Position numbers and translations under genes: made by a program
NCBI GenBank assembly: GCA_016706565.1
Contig: JADJJI010000012.1
Location: 1-64,000, forward strand
Source: Piscinibacter sp.
GTDB lineage: Bacteria; Pseudomonadota; Gammaproteobacteria; Burkholderiales; Burkholderiaceae_C
Direction of reading: 5' to 3'
DNA length: 64,000 nt
The notes under the pieces: model-generated
Seen by the model: the letters and a program-made list of their open reading frames with translations, nothing else
The model's database searches: none
Told to the model about the DNA's origin: nothing
Shown here: one piece after another, positions 8,271 through 18,744 of the stretch
How the letters are laid out: each line of letters starts with the position of its first letter
Numbering within the stretch: the first letter of the stretch is position 1

Positions 8271-9011
8271 ATGGCCGACCCTAAAACCACTGACAACACG
8301 GCCTCGACTGCCGCATCCGCCACGGCTTCCGACCACGCCGCGCAGGCGAAGCGGGCCATGGCCTGGACCCACACGGCCCGCTTCCTCACCACCGCGAGCC
8401 GGCTCGACCAGCTGCCCCAGACCGAGCTGCCGGAAATTGCCTTCGTGGGCCGATCGAACGCAGGCAAGTCCACTGCGATCAACACGCTGACGCAGCAGAA
8501 GCGCCTGGCATTCGCGTCCAAGACGCCGGGGCGCACCCAGCACATCAACCTCTTCGAGCTCGGCCCGCGCGATGCGGCCGATGCGCTGTTCGCCGACTTG
8601 CCTGGCTATGGCTACGCGGCCGTCTCTCGCACCGACAAGCAGCGCTGGCAGAAGGTCATGGCCGACTATCTCGACGTGCGGAGAAGCCTCGCCGGCGTGG
8701 TGCTGATGGTCGATCCGCGCCTGGGCTTCACCGACCTCGACCTGCAACTGCTGGACTTCGTCGGGCCCCGGTTGGCCAACGGTGCGGTCAAGCTGCTGGT
8801 GCTGCTGACCAAGGCCGACAAGCTGAACCGGCGCGATGGCGACCGTGCCCTGCAGCAGGCGCGCGACACGCTGGCCGGGATCAGCACCGAAGCATCCGAC
8901 ATCGGCGTGACACTGTTCTCCGCACTGAACAAGCGGGGTGTCGACGACACGGCCGTGGTGCTGCGCTCCTGGGTGGCGTCGCTGCGCCCCGCCGCGGAGC
9001 CGGCGGCATGA
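8271..9011 (+). CDS. engB: ribosome biogenesis GTPase EngB (YsxC/YihA)
   Basis: EngB is an essential-type GTPase that helps assemble the large ribosomal subunit. The 246-residue protein carries G1 GRSNAGKST (about residue 61), G2 around TPGRTQ, G3 DLPGYGYA, G4 LTKADKLNR and G5 FSALNKRGVDD. The 27-residue Ala/Thr-rich leader before AMAWTHTARFLTTAS is longer than usual, so an internal ATG around 8358 is possible. The GGAAG ribosome site favours 8271. A TACAAT -10-like box lies at 8247-8252. The stop overlaps the start of the following hydrolase gene. Confidence 0.94.
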   Translation: MADPKTTDNTASTAASATASDHAAQAKRAMAWTHTARFLTTASRLDQLPQTELPEIAFVGRSNAGKSTAINTLTQQKRLAFASKTPGRTQHINLFELGPRDAADALFADLPGYGYAAVSRTDKQRWQKVMADYLDVRRSLAGVVLMVDPRLGFTDLDLQLLDFVGPRLANGAVKLLVLLTKADKLNRRDGDRALQQARDTLAGISTEASDIGVTLFSALNKRGVDDTAVVLRSWVASLRPAAEPAA

Positions 9012-9910
9012 CGATCGAGACCTTCACCGCGACGCTGCCCGGCGGCATCGAGCTGAGCTGCCGCGCGGCCGGGCCGATTGGCGCCCCGCTGCTGATGTTC
9101 CTGCACGGCTTTCCCGAGGCGGCCTTCGTCTGGGACGGGATGCTCGAACATTTCGCGCCGCGCTACCGATGCGTCGCACCGAACCTGCGCGGCTACGAGC
9201 GCTCGTCAGCGCCCGCGGATGCGCAGTCGTACCGCGCCAAGCACTTGGTCGGCGACATCCGCGCGCTGATCGAGCAGCAGGGCGGCCGCGCTGCGGCGCT
9301 GATCGCGCACGACTGGGGCGGTGCGCTGGCCTGGGGCCTGGCGGCCCAGCACCCGGAATCGATCGAGCGGCTGGTGATCATCAACTCGCCGCACCCGGCC
9401 ACCTTCCTGCGCGAACTGCGCGACAACGCGCAGCAGCAGGCATCCAGCGCCTACATGAACTTCCTCTGCCGGCCCGACGCCGAGAAGCTGCTGGCGGAGA
9501 AGGACTTCGCCCGGTTGTGGACCTTCTTCGAGCGCATGGGCGCGACCGATCCCGCCCATCCTGGCGGTGGCTGGCTCACCGAGGCGGTGCGCGAGCGCTA
9601 CCGCGAGGTGTGGCGCCAGGGGCTCACCGGCGGCTGCAACTACTACCGCGCGTCGCCGCTGCGCCCGCCGCTGGCGCCGGACGACACGATCATGAGCCTG
9701 CAGTTGCCGCCCGAGATGCTGACGGTGCGCGTGCCCGCGCTGGTGATCTGGGCCGAGGCCGACACGGCGCTGCCGCCGGCGCTGCTCGACGGTCTGGACG
9801 CCTACGTGCCCGACATGCGCCTGGTGCGCGTGCCCAGGGCCACGCACTGGATCATCCACGAGCGGCCGTCGCTGGTGGCGCAGGAGATCGACCGGGTGCT
9901 TTCCAGCTGA
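9008..9910 (+). CDS. alpha/beta-hydrolase, epoxide hydrolase-like
   Basis: The 300-residue cytoplasmic hydrolase has the oxyanion-hole motif FLHGFPEAAFVWDGM and nucleophile elbow AHDWGGALAW. In the latter Asp (not Ser) is the nucleophile, as in epoxide hydrolases and haloalkane dehalogenases. PNLRGYERSSAP is the usual family segment. A late acid (IWAEADTALPP) and His (ATHWIIHERP) complete the triad. A cap domain lies around residues 135-210. The ATG overlaps the engB stop (ATGA). The substrate cannot be told from sequence; the HGFPE and HDWGG pair argues for epoxide hydrolase over esterase. Confidence 0.85.
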   Translation: MTIETFTATLPGGIELSCRAAGPIGAPLLMFLHGFPEAAFVWDGMLEHFAPRYRCVAPNLRGYERSSAPADAQSYRAKHLVGDIRALIEQQGGRAAALIAHDWGGALAWGLAAQHPESIERLVIINSPHPATFLRELRDNAQQQASSAYMNFLCRPDAEKLLAEKDFARLWTFFERMGATDPAHPGGGWLTEAVRERYREVWRQGLTGGCNYYRASPLRPPLAPDDTIMSLQLPPEMLTVRVPALVIWAEADTALPPALLDGLDAYVPDMRLVRVPRATHWIIHERPSLVAQEIDRVLSS

Positions 9911-9917
9911 ATCCCGA

Positions 9918-12215
9918 TCAGGGCCGGCCCACGAACAGGTACAGGCCGGTGGACCCGCGCGGCGCGTAGGTCAACCCGAAGTACAGCGGACCGAGGCCGG
10001 TGTCGGCACCGAGGAACAGGCTCATGCCGCTGCGCAGATCGGCCCAGCGCGCGTCGCCCCAGCGTGGCCAGGCATTGCCGGCCTCCAGAGTGGCGCCAAC
10101 GAAGAAGCCGCGCGTGAACACTGGCGCGGTCACGGAGCGCCGGTACCAGGTCAGGCGCGAGAACACCACCGCGTTGCCATCGAGCTGCTCGCTGCGGTAG
10201 CCCGACAGCTGGTGGAAGCCGCCCAAGGTGTAGCGGCCCAGCGTGGTGCTGTCGTCCTGGCCCGTGCGCTCGACCCGCACATGGATATTCATCGTGTGCT
10301 GGCCCCAGCTGCGTGCCGCCGTGCCCGAGGCCTCGACGCGCGTGAAGTCGGCGCGCAGACCGGAACCGCTGCGGCTTCGCCGGCCCGCGACGAGCTCCGA
10401 CTCGAGCCGGTAGCCACGCGTCGGGAAGTTGGCGAAGTCGAGCTGGTCGATCACGGCGCCCAGGTGCACGCCGCGCTCGCGCAGCGTGACGGGGCCTTCG
10501 ACACCGCTCAGGCTGCTGGCGTCAACGTCCGGCGTCGTGCGCTCGATCAGGGCAAGCGCGCCCAGGCGCAGCTCGCCGAATTCACCCCAGGGCTGCCCCA
10601 GATCGACGCCGATGCGGCCCAGCTTGCGATTGAACAGGCTGGTCACGGCACCGCTGTCGTTTTCGTACTGCGTGATGTCGCGCCGCTGCACCTCGGCATA
10701 CCCCGACAGGAACCAGTCGTTGCTGATGCCCAGGGTCCAGTTCAGCGGATGGTAGAGCTCGGTGTACCAGCGCGGCACCTTGCCGATCTGCAGCTGATTG
10801 CGCCATTCGCTGCCATTCGCGTCGAGCCAGTGGCGGTTGTGGCTGATCTTGATGTTGAAGCCGCTGCCGCCACGGAAATCGGTCTCCATGTCCAGGCCGA
10901 TGCGAAAGTAGTGCGGGCCCCAGGGCTTGTCCTCGACGTCGAACACCAGGCCGTCGCCGTCGGGCGTCGAGACGAGCAGGTAGTCGGCGCGCGTGTAGTC
11001 GCCGCTGGCCGCCAGGCGGCGTGCATCTCGCTCGGCCTTCGCGGCATCGAAGGGCTGGCCCGGCTTGGACTCGAGCTGGGCGGCGAAACGCTGCGGGTTG
11101 GTGAGCTCGGTACCTTCGAACCGGATGAAGGAGACTTGCGCCGCCGTGCCGCCGGGCTGCGGGCGCGACCGCCGCCAGTTCGCATACGCCGCCTCGTCGA
11201 GAGCCAGGCCGGCGAGCCGGGCCGACAGCGGCTCGGCGCCGCGCTGGCCACGATCGATCAGCTCGCGCGTGCGCTCGAAGTCGGCCGAGCTGAGCGTGCC
11301 CAGGTCCGGTGCGATCAGCACGTCGCGCTCACCGAGCGTGGCCAGGCTGCGCTGAACGTTCTGTTCGGTGAGGATGTTGATCATCTGGGTCGTCAGCCCG
11401 GTCACCGACGACAAGGTATCCCGGCCGGCGATGGGCGTGCCGATGTTCACCACGATCAGCACATCGGCACCCATGTCGCGGGCCACGCCCACCGGCACGT
11501 TGTCGACCAGGCCGCCATCGCCGAGGATGCGCTGGTTCAGCTCGGTGGGTGCGAACACGCCGGGAACGCTCATGCTGGAGCGCAGGGCCAGCGCCAGGTC
11601 GCCCTGCGAGAGCACGACCGGCTTGCCGGACTCCATGTCGGTGGCCAGCGCGCGGAACGGGATCGGCAGCACGTCGAAGTTGCGCACGTCGCGCACCGGC
11701 AGGGTGTAGCGGCGCAGCAGCGTCTCCAGCCCGCGGCCCGACAGGGCGCCCAGCGGCGCGCGCAATTCGCCGTTGCGCATGCCGATCTCGATGACCGGCG
11801 AGATCTCGAAGTCCTCTTCCTTGCGGCGCTGCGAGAGCAGCTGGCGGTCGACCCGGCTGGCAAAGACGGCATTCCAGTCGACCTTCATCAGCTCGGCCTC
11901 GAGCTGCGTGGCGCTCATGCCGCTGGCGTACAGGCCTCCGATGATCGCGCCCATCGAGGTGCCGGTGATCATGTCGATCGGCACGCGCTCGCGCTCAAGC
12001 ACCTTGAGCACGCCCACGTGCGCCAGACCGCGTGCACCGCCTCCGGAGAGCACCAGGCCAATGCGCGGGCGGCTGGATCCGGGTGGCCTCGAGGCCGCCG
12101 GCTGGTCGGAGGCCGTGGCCATGCTCGAGGAGGTCTGCGCGAACGCAGCCGGCCCGTGCGGCCACAACACTACCGCAGCGAGCAGCACCCTTGCTGCAAC
12201 CCAGGCTCGATTCAT
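9918..12215 (-). CDS. patatin-like phospholipase fused to an outer-membrane beta-barrel (type Vd autotransporter architecture)
   Basis: The 765-residue protein has a Sec signal peptide (residues 1-27, ending AAFAQ) and a patatin domain (about 50-320). The patatin domain shows oxyanion loop GGGARG (58-63), catalytic serine GTSMG (85-89) and DGG catalytic Asp (233-235). A POTRA-like domain (about 365-440, VSFIRFEGTELTNPQ) and a C-terminal Omp85/BamA-type 16-strand-like barrel follow. This order matches PlpD-type type Vd secretion, giving a surface-located phospholipase A1-like activity. The ATG at 12215 makes a normal signal peptide; a GTG at 12248 overlapping the upstream stop is possible. All catalytic residues are present. 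Confidence 0.92.
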   Translation of the reverse strand: MNRAWVAARVLLAAVVLWPHGPAAFAQTSSSMATASDQPAASRPPGSSRPRIGLVLSGGGARGLAHVGVLKVLERERVPIDMITGTSMGAIIGGLYASGMSATQLEAELMKVDWNAVFASRVDRQLLSQRRKEEDFEISPVIEIGMRNGELRAPLGALSGRGLETLLRRYTLPVRDVRNFDVLPIPFRALATDMESGKPVVLSQGDLALALRSSMSVPGVFAPTELNQRILGDGGLVDNVPVGVARDMGADVLIVVNIGTPIAGRDTLSSVTGLTTQMINILTEQNVQRSLATLGERDVLIAPDLGTLSSADFERTRELIDRGQRGAEPLSARLAGLALDEAAYANWRRSRPQPGGTAAQVSFIRFEGTELTNPQRFAAQLESKPGQPFDAAKAERDARRLAASGDYTRADYLLVSTPDGDGLVFDVEDKPWGPHYFRIGLDMETDFRGGSGFNIKISHNRHWLDANGSEWRNQLQIGKVPRWYTELYHPLNWTLGISNDWFLSGYAEVQRRDITQYENDSGAVTSLFNRKLGRIGVDLGQPWGEFGELRLGALALIERTTPDVDASSLSGVEGPVTLRERGVHLGAVIDQLDFANFPTRGYRLESELVAGRRSRSGSGLRADFTRVEASGTAARSWGQHTMNIHVRVERTGQDDSTTLGRYTLGGFHQLSGYRSEQLDGNAVVFSRLTWYRRSVTAPVFTRGFFVGATLEAGNAWPRWGDARWADLRSGMSLFLGADTGLGPLYFGLTYAPRGSTGLYLFVGRP

Positions 12216-12244
12216 GGCCCGCGATTGTGCCGGGCCGGGGAGGT

Positions 12245-14236
12245 TCACGCCGGCAGCGAGAGCTGGTTCATCAGCGCGTCGACGTTACGTTGCACGAGGG
12301 GCCGGTCCTCCAGCGGCTTCAACAGCCCGGCGGCATCCAGGCGTTCAAGCGCGCGTCGGGTGATCGAATGCGTAACGCCGACCTGCTCACTGGCGAAGAG
12401 CAGAAACAGGCCCTTGTCGCTTCGCCACAGCAGTTGCACCGGGGACCAGCGGCCATGCAGGAACAGGCGCAGCCGCTCGCCCGGCGCCAGGCCGTCGACG
12501 CGCGGGCCGGCGTCTTCGGGCGCGCCGACATCGGTGGCGAGAAAGTCCGCCGGCACGGTCTCCATCGAAGCCAGATCGATCACCGAGTCGCGGAATGGGC
12601 GCAGTTCCGGTGAGTCAGGGATGACTTCTTCGCGCATGCGTTGCACGATCTGTTCGGCCGTGAGGGCGGTCGGTGCCGCACGCTGGCCCGGGCGCAGGGC
12701 CTCGGCATGCACAGCCATCAGGTCGTCGAGCACGCCCTGCTGCTCCGCAGCCGGCATGGCGATCAGATCCATACCACTGCGCAGGCGCTGCAACAGGCCC
12801 GGCAGCAGCGCGATCAGGCGTTGCCGGCTCTGCGGGTGGTCGGGCGTCTGCACGCTCCACAGCAGGTCGTCGACGGCCTTCAGGTAGCTCGGTGTCGGTT
12901 CGGCATGGTCGCCGAAGCGCACCATGGATTCAGCCAGCACCTTGGCCCAGGCCGAGGTGACGAAGCGCCGGATGGGCGCGGTGGTGCGCACCGTGGTCAT
13001 CTGGTCGGTCAGGCGCTGCGAGAGCAACTGCTCGAGCACCTCGCGGCGCTCGGCCCGCTGCAAGGCCACCACGCTGGTGCCGGCCTCGCGCAACTGCCAC
13101 TGCAATTGCTCGGAGAGGAAGGCATCGACGCGCGCCACGGCGCGACGGAACGGCATCGCGTCGCCGACCTGCGATCGCGAGATCTCCTCCGCCACGGCTT
13201 CGCAGAACGACAGAAAGGCGGCTCGCCGCTTGTCGCCCGGCAAGGGGTAGGAAGCGCCTGCCGAGGCGATGCGATTCATCAGCCGCCACACGGGGTGGTC
13301 TGCCGACTCGAGCATGGTCGGATCCTGCAACGCCACGCGCATCGCGGCCACCTGCAGCCGGGCGAGCACCGCACGCACGGTGCTGGGCACGAGCATGTCG
13401 GCCTGGATCAGTGCGAAGAGGCGCGACAACAGTTCGGCCACGCGTCCGTCGCCGCCCCCGGCAGACAGGCCGGGCAGATGGGGCAGGGCACCAACGGCGG
13501 GCAAGGCCGCCGGCATCCGGTCGATCAGCGAGGCCAGGGTACCGCTGACTCGCACGACGGCAGCGGGCTCGCTGCGGCCGGGCACCGAGCCGGGCGCGAG
13601 CAGGACGGTCTTGTAGATGCCGGGCTCCACGCCCTGTGCTTCCAGGCGCGAACTGGCAGCCGCCCAGGCGGACTTCAGCAGTCCGGCGGCGACCCCGGCC
13701 GACAGGCGCAGCAGGATGGCACGGTTCGCCTGCACGGACGAGACCGCGCCGGAGCCTTCCCAGAGCGCCGTGGCATACACGATGGGCCGCAGAGGGTTGG
13801 ATTCGGCGCTGACATGCTGCAGGCCGCACAGCGTGGAGGTGAAGGTCTGCAGCTCGCGCAGTTCCCACTCGGCCGTGCTGTCGATGATCTGCATCGCGCG
13901 GGAGATCTCGATGTCAATCTCGACCCGGGACTCGTCCATCAGCTCGAGACCGCCGGTGGCGCGGGCCGACGGGCCGAGATCGGTCTCGTCCTGCGCCGCG
14001 AGTTCGCGCACCACGCCTTCGCGCAACGCGTCCAGGAAGCGCGACTGGAACCGTGCCCCTTGCTGCTGAAGGGCCTCGACCAGCTCGAAGTGGCGTTCGC
14101 GCTCGCTCCTGGCCAGGCCCGTGTCGCGAGGGTCCCGCAACAGTGCGAGCGTACCGGCCAGCACGCGTTCGATCAGCGCGCCGGAGCGTTCGATTTCGTC
14201 GTCGACGAACTTGCGCAGCTTGGGCGAAGTCGGCAT
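12245..14236 (-). CDS. DUF1631 family protein
   Basis: This is a 663-residue, largely helical soluble protein with no signal peptide or membrane segment. It matches the DUF1631 family in length and in its C-terminus, where GERLRLFLHGRWSPVQLLWRS (about residues 590-610) and LFASEQVGVTHSITRRALERL look like a small beta-rich terminal module. Its biochemical function is unknown, though such genes are widespread in beta- and gamma-proteobacteria. The ATG at 14236 begins MPTSPKLRKFVDDEIER; upstream in-frame sequence overlaps the groEL terminator and is not likely coding. Its stop overlaps a possible GTG start of the patatin gene, so they may share a transcript. Confidence 0.85.
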   Translation of the reverse strand: MPTSPKLRKFVDDEIERSGALIERVLAGTLALLRDPRDTGLARSERERHFELVEALQQQGARFQSRFLDALREGVVRELAAQDETDLGPSARATGGLELMDESRVEIDIEISRAMQIIDSTAEWELRELQTFTSTLCGLQHVSAESNPLRPIVYATALWEGSGAVSSVQANRAILLRLSAGVAAGLLKSAWAAASSRLEAQGVEPGIYKTVLLAPGSVPGRSEPAAVVRVSGTLASLIDRMPAALPAVGALPHLPGLSAGGGDGRVAELLSRLFALIQADMLVPSTVRAVLARLQVAAMRVALQDPTMLESADHPVWRLMNRIASAGASYPLPGDKRRAAFLSFCEAVAEEISRSQVGDAMPFRRAVARVDAFLSEQLQWQLREAGTSVVALQRAERREVLEQLLSQRLTDQMTTVRTTAPIRRFVTSAWAKVLAESMVRFGDHAEPTPSYLKAVDDLLWSVQTPDHPQSRQRLIALLPGLLQRLRSGMDLIAMPAAEQQGVLDDLMAVHAEALRPGQRAAPTALTAEQIVQRMREEVIPDSPELRPFRDSVIDLASMETVPADFLATDVGAPEDAGPRVDGLAPGERLRLFLHGRWSPVQLLWRSDKGLFLLFASEQVGVTHSITRRALERLDAAGLLKPLEDRPLVQRNVDALMNQLSLPA

Positions 14237-14280
14237 GCCGGCGGGCTTTGAGGTGGTGCAGCGATTATGTCGTCGTGCCC

Positions 14281-14310
14281 AAGAAAAAGGGCTGCCTTGC
14301 GGCAGCCCTT
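14281..14310 (-). terminator. rho-independent terminator of groES-groEL
   Basis: A perfect 10-bp stem, AAGGGCTGCC/GGCAGCCCTT, with a four-base loop starts 29 bases after the groEL stop. It is followed on the minus strand by TTTTTCTT. Confidence 0.88.
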
Positions 14311-14339
14311 GGAGAGCATGGAAACTGCTCAGGCGGACA

Positions 14340-16007
<1,668 letters not shown>

Positions 16008-16034
16008 TCAGGGTGTTGCGGGAGGCGGATCGAA

Positions 16035-16328
16035 TTACTTCTTCTCGACCACGGCGAAGAGGTCTTCTTCGCGCATCACCAGCAGTTCGTCGCCATCGAC
16101 CTTGACGGTCTGGCCGCTGTACTTGCCGAACAGCACCCGGTCGCCGACCTTGATGTTCAGGGCCACGAAGTCGCCCTTCTCGTTGCGCTTGCCCGGGCCG
16201 ACGGCCAGGACTTCACCCTGGTCGGGCTTCTCGGCGGCGTTGTCGGGAATGACGATGCCCGAGGCGGTCTTGGTTTCCTGTTCCAGGCGCTTGACGATCA
16301 CGCGATCGTGCAACGGACGAAGTTTCAT
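16035..16328 (-). CDS. groES: co-chaperonin GroES (Hsp10)
   Basis: This is the heptameric lid of the GroEL chamber. The 97-residue protein begins [18 protein letters not shown], has the mobile loop [18 protein letters not shown] (residues 17-34) and the signature [25 protein letters not shown] split across residues 46-70. The ATG at 16328 has a strong AAGGAG site seven bases upstream. A longer open frame from 16442 runs back over the CIRCE leader and is not the start. It is first in the groES-groEL operon, with an untranslated leader of about 130 bases. Confidence 0.98.
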   Translation of the reverse strand: MKLRPLHDRVIVKRLEQETKTASGIVIPDNAAEKPDQGEVLAVGPGKRNEKGDFVALNIKVGDRVLFGKYSGQTVKVDGDELLVMREEDLFAVVEKK

Positions 16329-16431
16329 AGCATCTCCTTGATGACTCGGAACTAGCTTCCAATGGGGTTTGAGGCAATGTATGCACTCATTCACTTCGCC
16401 GCTTCGGGAGACTCGTCCCTTTCCGGCGGCG

Positions 16432-16458
16432 TTGGCACTCACCGCAAGCGAGTGCTAG
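16432..16458 (-). promoter_or_regulatory. CIRCE operator (HrcA binding site)
   Basis: The inverted repeat TTGGCACTC-N9-GAGTGCTAG differs from the consensus TTAGCACTC-N9-GAGTGCTAA by one base in each arm and has the exact nine-base spacer. It lies directly downstream of the groES promoter -10 box and would cover the transcription start. HrcA repression of groE, relieved by heat, is therefore expected. hrcA is not in this window. Confidence 0.93.
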
Positions 16459-16466
16459 CAGAAAGC

Positions 16467-16495
16467 ATTATAGGGTTCAGTCCCAGCCTTTCAAG
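16467..16495 (-). promoter_or_regulatory. groES-groEL promoter, sigma-70 type overlapping a sigma-32-like element
   Basis: On the minus strand TTGAAA (16489-16494) and TATAAT (16467-16472) are separated by 16 bases, a near-consensus sigma-70 promoter. The same bases also read CTTGAAA-N13-CCCTATAA, close to the heat-shock sigma consensus CTTGAAA-N11-16-CCCCATNT. Dual use is inferred from the sequence only. Confidence 0.8.
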
Positions 16496-16519
16496 TGCCA
16501 AGGCCGATCGGCGGCACCC

Positions 16520-17107
16520 TCAGGGACGAGCGATGCAGGCGTATGCCGAGATGGCGTAGGTGTGCACCACGGCCGCACCGGTCAGGCCGCGTTCGGCGGA
16601 AGGGCAGCGTGTCGACGAGCCACGGTACAGCATGCTCTGCCGTGTTCTGCCGCAATAGGCTTGGGCGGCCTTCGACACGTCTTGCAGGCCCACGGCACGC
16701 GCCGAGTGCCAGAACACGATGCTGTCTTTGGTGTGCGACAGCACGGCCACTGGCGGGAAGTTCGACCCGACGGGGTCTCGGAACTCACCGGTGAGGTCGA
16801 GACCGTGCAGCCTGACATCGACCTTCATGAGGCCCTGGACCGGCGCTGTCACAGCCGAAGTGACTGCCTGCGCCGCAGTCCCGAGCCGGGTGGGCGGGGC
16901 GGCGGAGGCGTTGGCCGCGGCACCTGAGCTGTCCTGCGGGTCGCAGAAGCGGAACCGGCTTGTGGACCGTGGCCCGTAGCTGCCCTCGTCGAGGCCGGCG
17001 TAAGGCATGCCGGTCGGCGACACGGGCTGCGGGGAGAAGGCCGTGCTGGAGCAGGCAGCGAGCGTCGCGGCCACCGCGGGAGCAAGGAGCCAGGCAGCTT
17101 TGCGCAT
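16520..17107 (-). CDS. putative lipoprotein of unknown function
   Basis: The 195-residue protein has a lipoprotein signal (MRKAAWLLAPAVAATLAAC), with the lipidated Cys at residue 19 followed by Ser-Ser, which predicts outer-membrane sorting. A Pro/Ala/Gly-rich linker follows, then FRFCDPQDS and a C-terminal part with several cysteines (AYCGRTRQSM, STRCPSAERG, AYACIARP) that could form disulfides. The ATG shares its A with the TGA of yacG (TGATG), so it ends the pilB-to-yacG run. No family was recognised. Between this gene and groES lies only the groE regulatory region. Confidence 0.7.
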   Translation of the reverse strand: MRKAAWLLAPAVAATLAACSSTAFSPQPVSPTGMPYAGLDEGSYGPRSTSRFRFCDPQDSSGAAANASAAPPTRLGTAAQAVTSAVTAPVQGLMKVDVRLHGLDLTGEFRDPVGSNFPPVAVLSHTKDSIVFWHSARAVGLQDVSKAAQAYCGRTRQSMLYRGSSTRCPSAERGLTGAAVVHTYAISAYACIARP

Positions 17108-17316
17108 CAATGATGCGGGGGAAGGTCGCCGTCGGCATCGTCCGGCGAAGGATCGCCGGCTTTGCCGACTCGGTAACTCTCGGTCGCCCAGGCGCCGAAG
17201 TCGTGGTTCTTGCATCGCTCGCTGCAGAACGGCCGGAACGCATTTCCCGGGCCGTATTCGCTGGGGCCACCACAGCCGGGACAGCGCACGATGCGCGGCT
17301 TGTTCGGCGGATTCAT
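17107..17316 (-). CDS. yacG: DNA gyrase inhibitor/zinc-binding protein YacG
   Basis: This small zinc protein of 69 residues has the YacG pattern CPGCGG ... FRPFCSERCKNHDFGAWATESYRV, where four cysteines (CxxC and CxxxC) bind one zinc. In E. coli YacG binds GyrB and blocks DNA binding by gyrase. The tail is acidic and ends in two histidines. It overlaps the zapD stop by four bases and shares one base with the next gene. The coaE-zapD-yacG order is a conserved cluster downstream of pilD. Confidence 0.9.
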   Translation of the reverse strand: MNPPNKPRIVRCPGCGGPSEYGPGNAFRPFCSERCKNHDFGAWATESYRVGKAGDPSPDDADGDLPPHH

Positions 17317-18068
17317 GCGCACAAGGTGAGTTCGAAGCTGGTGTCCTCGATGCTGGCCTTGAGCCGCCCTTCGGCGTCCTGGCGCATCAGGCGGATCGAG
17401 ACCATCAATCGATGGCCGCTGATCTCGGGGACGAAGTCGTGCGTCTGCGGCAGACGCAGGCGCAGCAGGTGATAGATGCGACCCTGGGGCAGGCTCTGCT
17501 GGAACTGCCCGCCCGTCGCCACCACCTTGTGCGGGACGCCGGAGTCGCGCAGCAATCCAAGCAGCACCGACAACGCCTGCGCCAGGGGCATCAGCGAACT
17601 GGCCCAATGCAGCAGATCGGCGCGGCGACGCTGCGGCTCGTGCTTCTGCCAAGCGTAGTAGCCGGGCAGGTCGAACTCGCAAGTTCCCCCGGGGATGCTG
17701 ATTCGGCTGCGGATGCTCATCAGCCACTCGTTTCCGGTCAGCACCGCACCGGCCTTGCCCGGCAGCTGATTCAGCCCGCTGAATGCCTGATCGACCCGGG
17801 CCAGCACGGCTTCGAGCGCGGCCTCTGAGATCGACGGGTTGCCGCGATAACCGTTGAGCTGCACTTTCTGCCGCTCGAGATCCTTGAGCAGATCGGACTT
17901 CAGGTCGGCGCGTGAAGCGACATCCATCACCTCGAAGATGGTTGCCAGCGCATAGTGGTGGTCGACCGGCGCATCCCGCTCGATCAATTGGCCGAGCCTG
18001 TCGAACAGATGTTCGAGCCGCAACATCGTGCGGATGCTCTCGTTGAAGGGATATTCGTACAGGATCAA
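17313..18068 (-). CDS. zapD: cell division protein ZapD
   Basis: ZapD bundles FtsZ filaments at the division ring. The 251-residue protein begins MILYEYPFNESIRTMLRLEHLF, the typical family start, and contains HYALATIFEVMDVASRADLKSD, here near residues 42-63, and the C-terminal beta-rich half (RIYHLLRLRLPQTHDFVPEISGHR). The length is normal. Its stop overlaps the yacG start by four bases. It follows coaE by about 50 bases on the same strand. Confidence 0.92.
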   Translation of the reverse strand: MILYEYPFNESIRTMLRLEHLFDRLGQLIERDAPVDHHYALATIFEVMDVASRADLKSDLLKDLERQKVQLNGYRGNPSISEAALEAVLARVDQAFSGLNQLPGKAGAVLTGNEWLMSIRSRISIPGGTCEFDLPGYYAWQKHEPQRRRADLLHWASSLMPLAQALSVLLGLLRDSGVPHKVVATGGQFQQSLPQGRIYHLLRLRLPQTHDFVPEISGHRLMVSIRLMRQDAEGRLKASIEDTSFELTLCA

Positions 18069-18119
18069 GGTTGGAGGTCCCGGGCCACTTCAGTGCGCAT
18101 TTCCTTGCAGATCATTGTT

Positions 18120-18731
18120 TCACAGGCCTTCAGACCAATGGGTCCAGAGAGACTGCACCGCGCGGGCAAGCTCCACCGGCGTGATGCCGTCGTTGAAGAT
18201 CACGGCATCGGCCGCGCTCCGACGCGCCCTGCGAGCGGCTTGTTGGGCCACCACGGATTGCACAGCCTCAGCCGTCCAGCCAGATCGGGCCACCACCCGC
18301 GCCACCTGGGTGGTCTCGCTGCAGTCGATGACGAGCACCTTGTCGACCTGTTCCCGCCAACGCCCGGACTCCACCAGCAAGGGGACATCGAAGACCACGG
18401 TGCCAGTATCGATAGCCGCCGCCTGCCGCGAGGTTTCATCTCGTATCAGCGGATGCAGGATGCCTTCGAGCCGTCGCCTTGCCGACGGATCCGCAAAGGC
18501 CAGCTGGCGCATGCGGCTGCGATCCAAGGCACCCGTCTGATCGATCGAATCGGGTCCGAACTCCGCGACGATCATCGGGATCGCAGATCCGGCAGCTTGC
18601 GTGAGCGCGCGCGCGATGGCGTCGGTATCGATGACGTTACAACCGAGCCCGTCCAACACCCTGGCTACCGTGCTCTTGCCGCTGCCGATGCCTCCGGTCA
18701 GGCCGATGCGCAACGGTGCCCGGCGCGGCAT
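18120..18731 (-). CDS. coaE: dephospho-CoA kinase
   Basis: CoaE performs the last step of coenzyme A synthesis, phosphorylating the 3'-hydroxyl of dephospho-CoA. The 203-residue protein has Walker A GLTGGIGSGKSTVAR (residues 8-22), the substrate segment VIDTDAIARALT and the lid/CoA region FDVPLLVESGRWREQVDKVLV. The length and motif spacing are standard. It lies 13 bases after pilD in the minus-strand run, so its expression probably depends on the pil promoter upstream. Confidence 0.95.
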   Translation of the reverse strand: MPRRAPLRIGLTGGIGSGKSTVARVLDGLGCNVIDTDAIARALTQAAGSAIPMIVAEFGPDSIDQTGALDRSRMRQLAFADPSARRRLEGILHPLIRDETSRQAAAIDTGTVVFDVPLLVESGRWREQVDKVLVIDCSETTQVARVVARSGWTAEAVQSVVAQQAARRARRSAADAVIFNDGITPVELARAVQSLWTHWSEGL

Positions 18732-18744
18732 CGCGACAACCTCG

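Noticed and set aside
10212-12887. 891-codon plus-strand frame
   Set aside because: It is antisense to the patatin-barrel and DUF1631 genes, whose motifs are clear; high GC keeps the opposite strand open.
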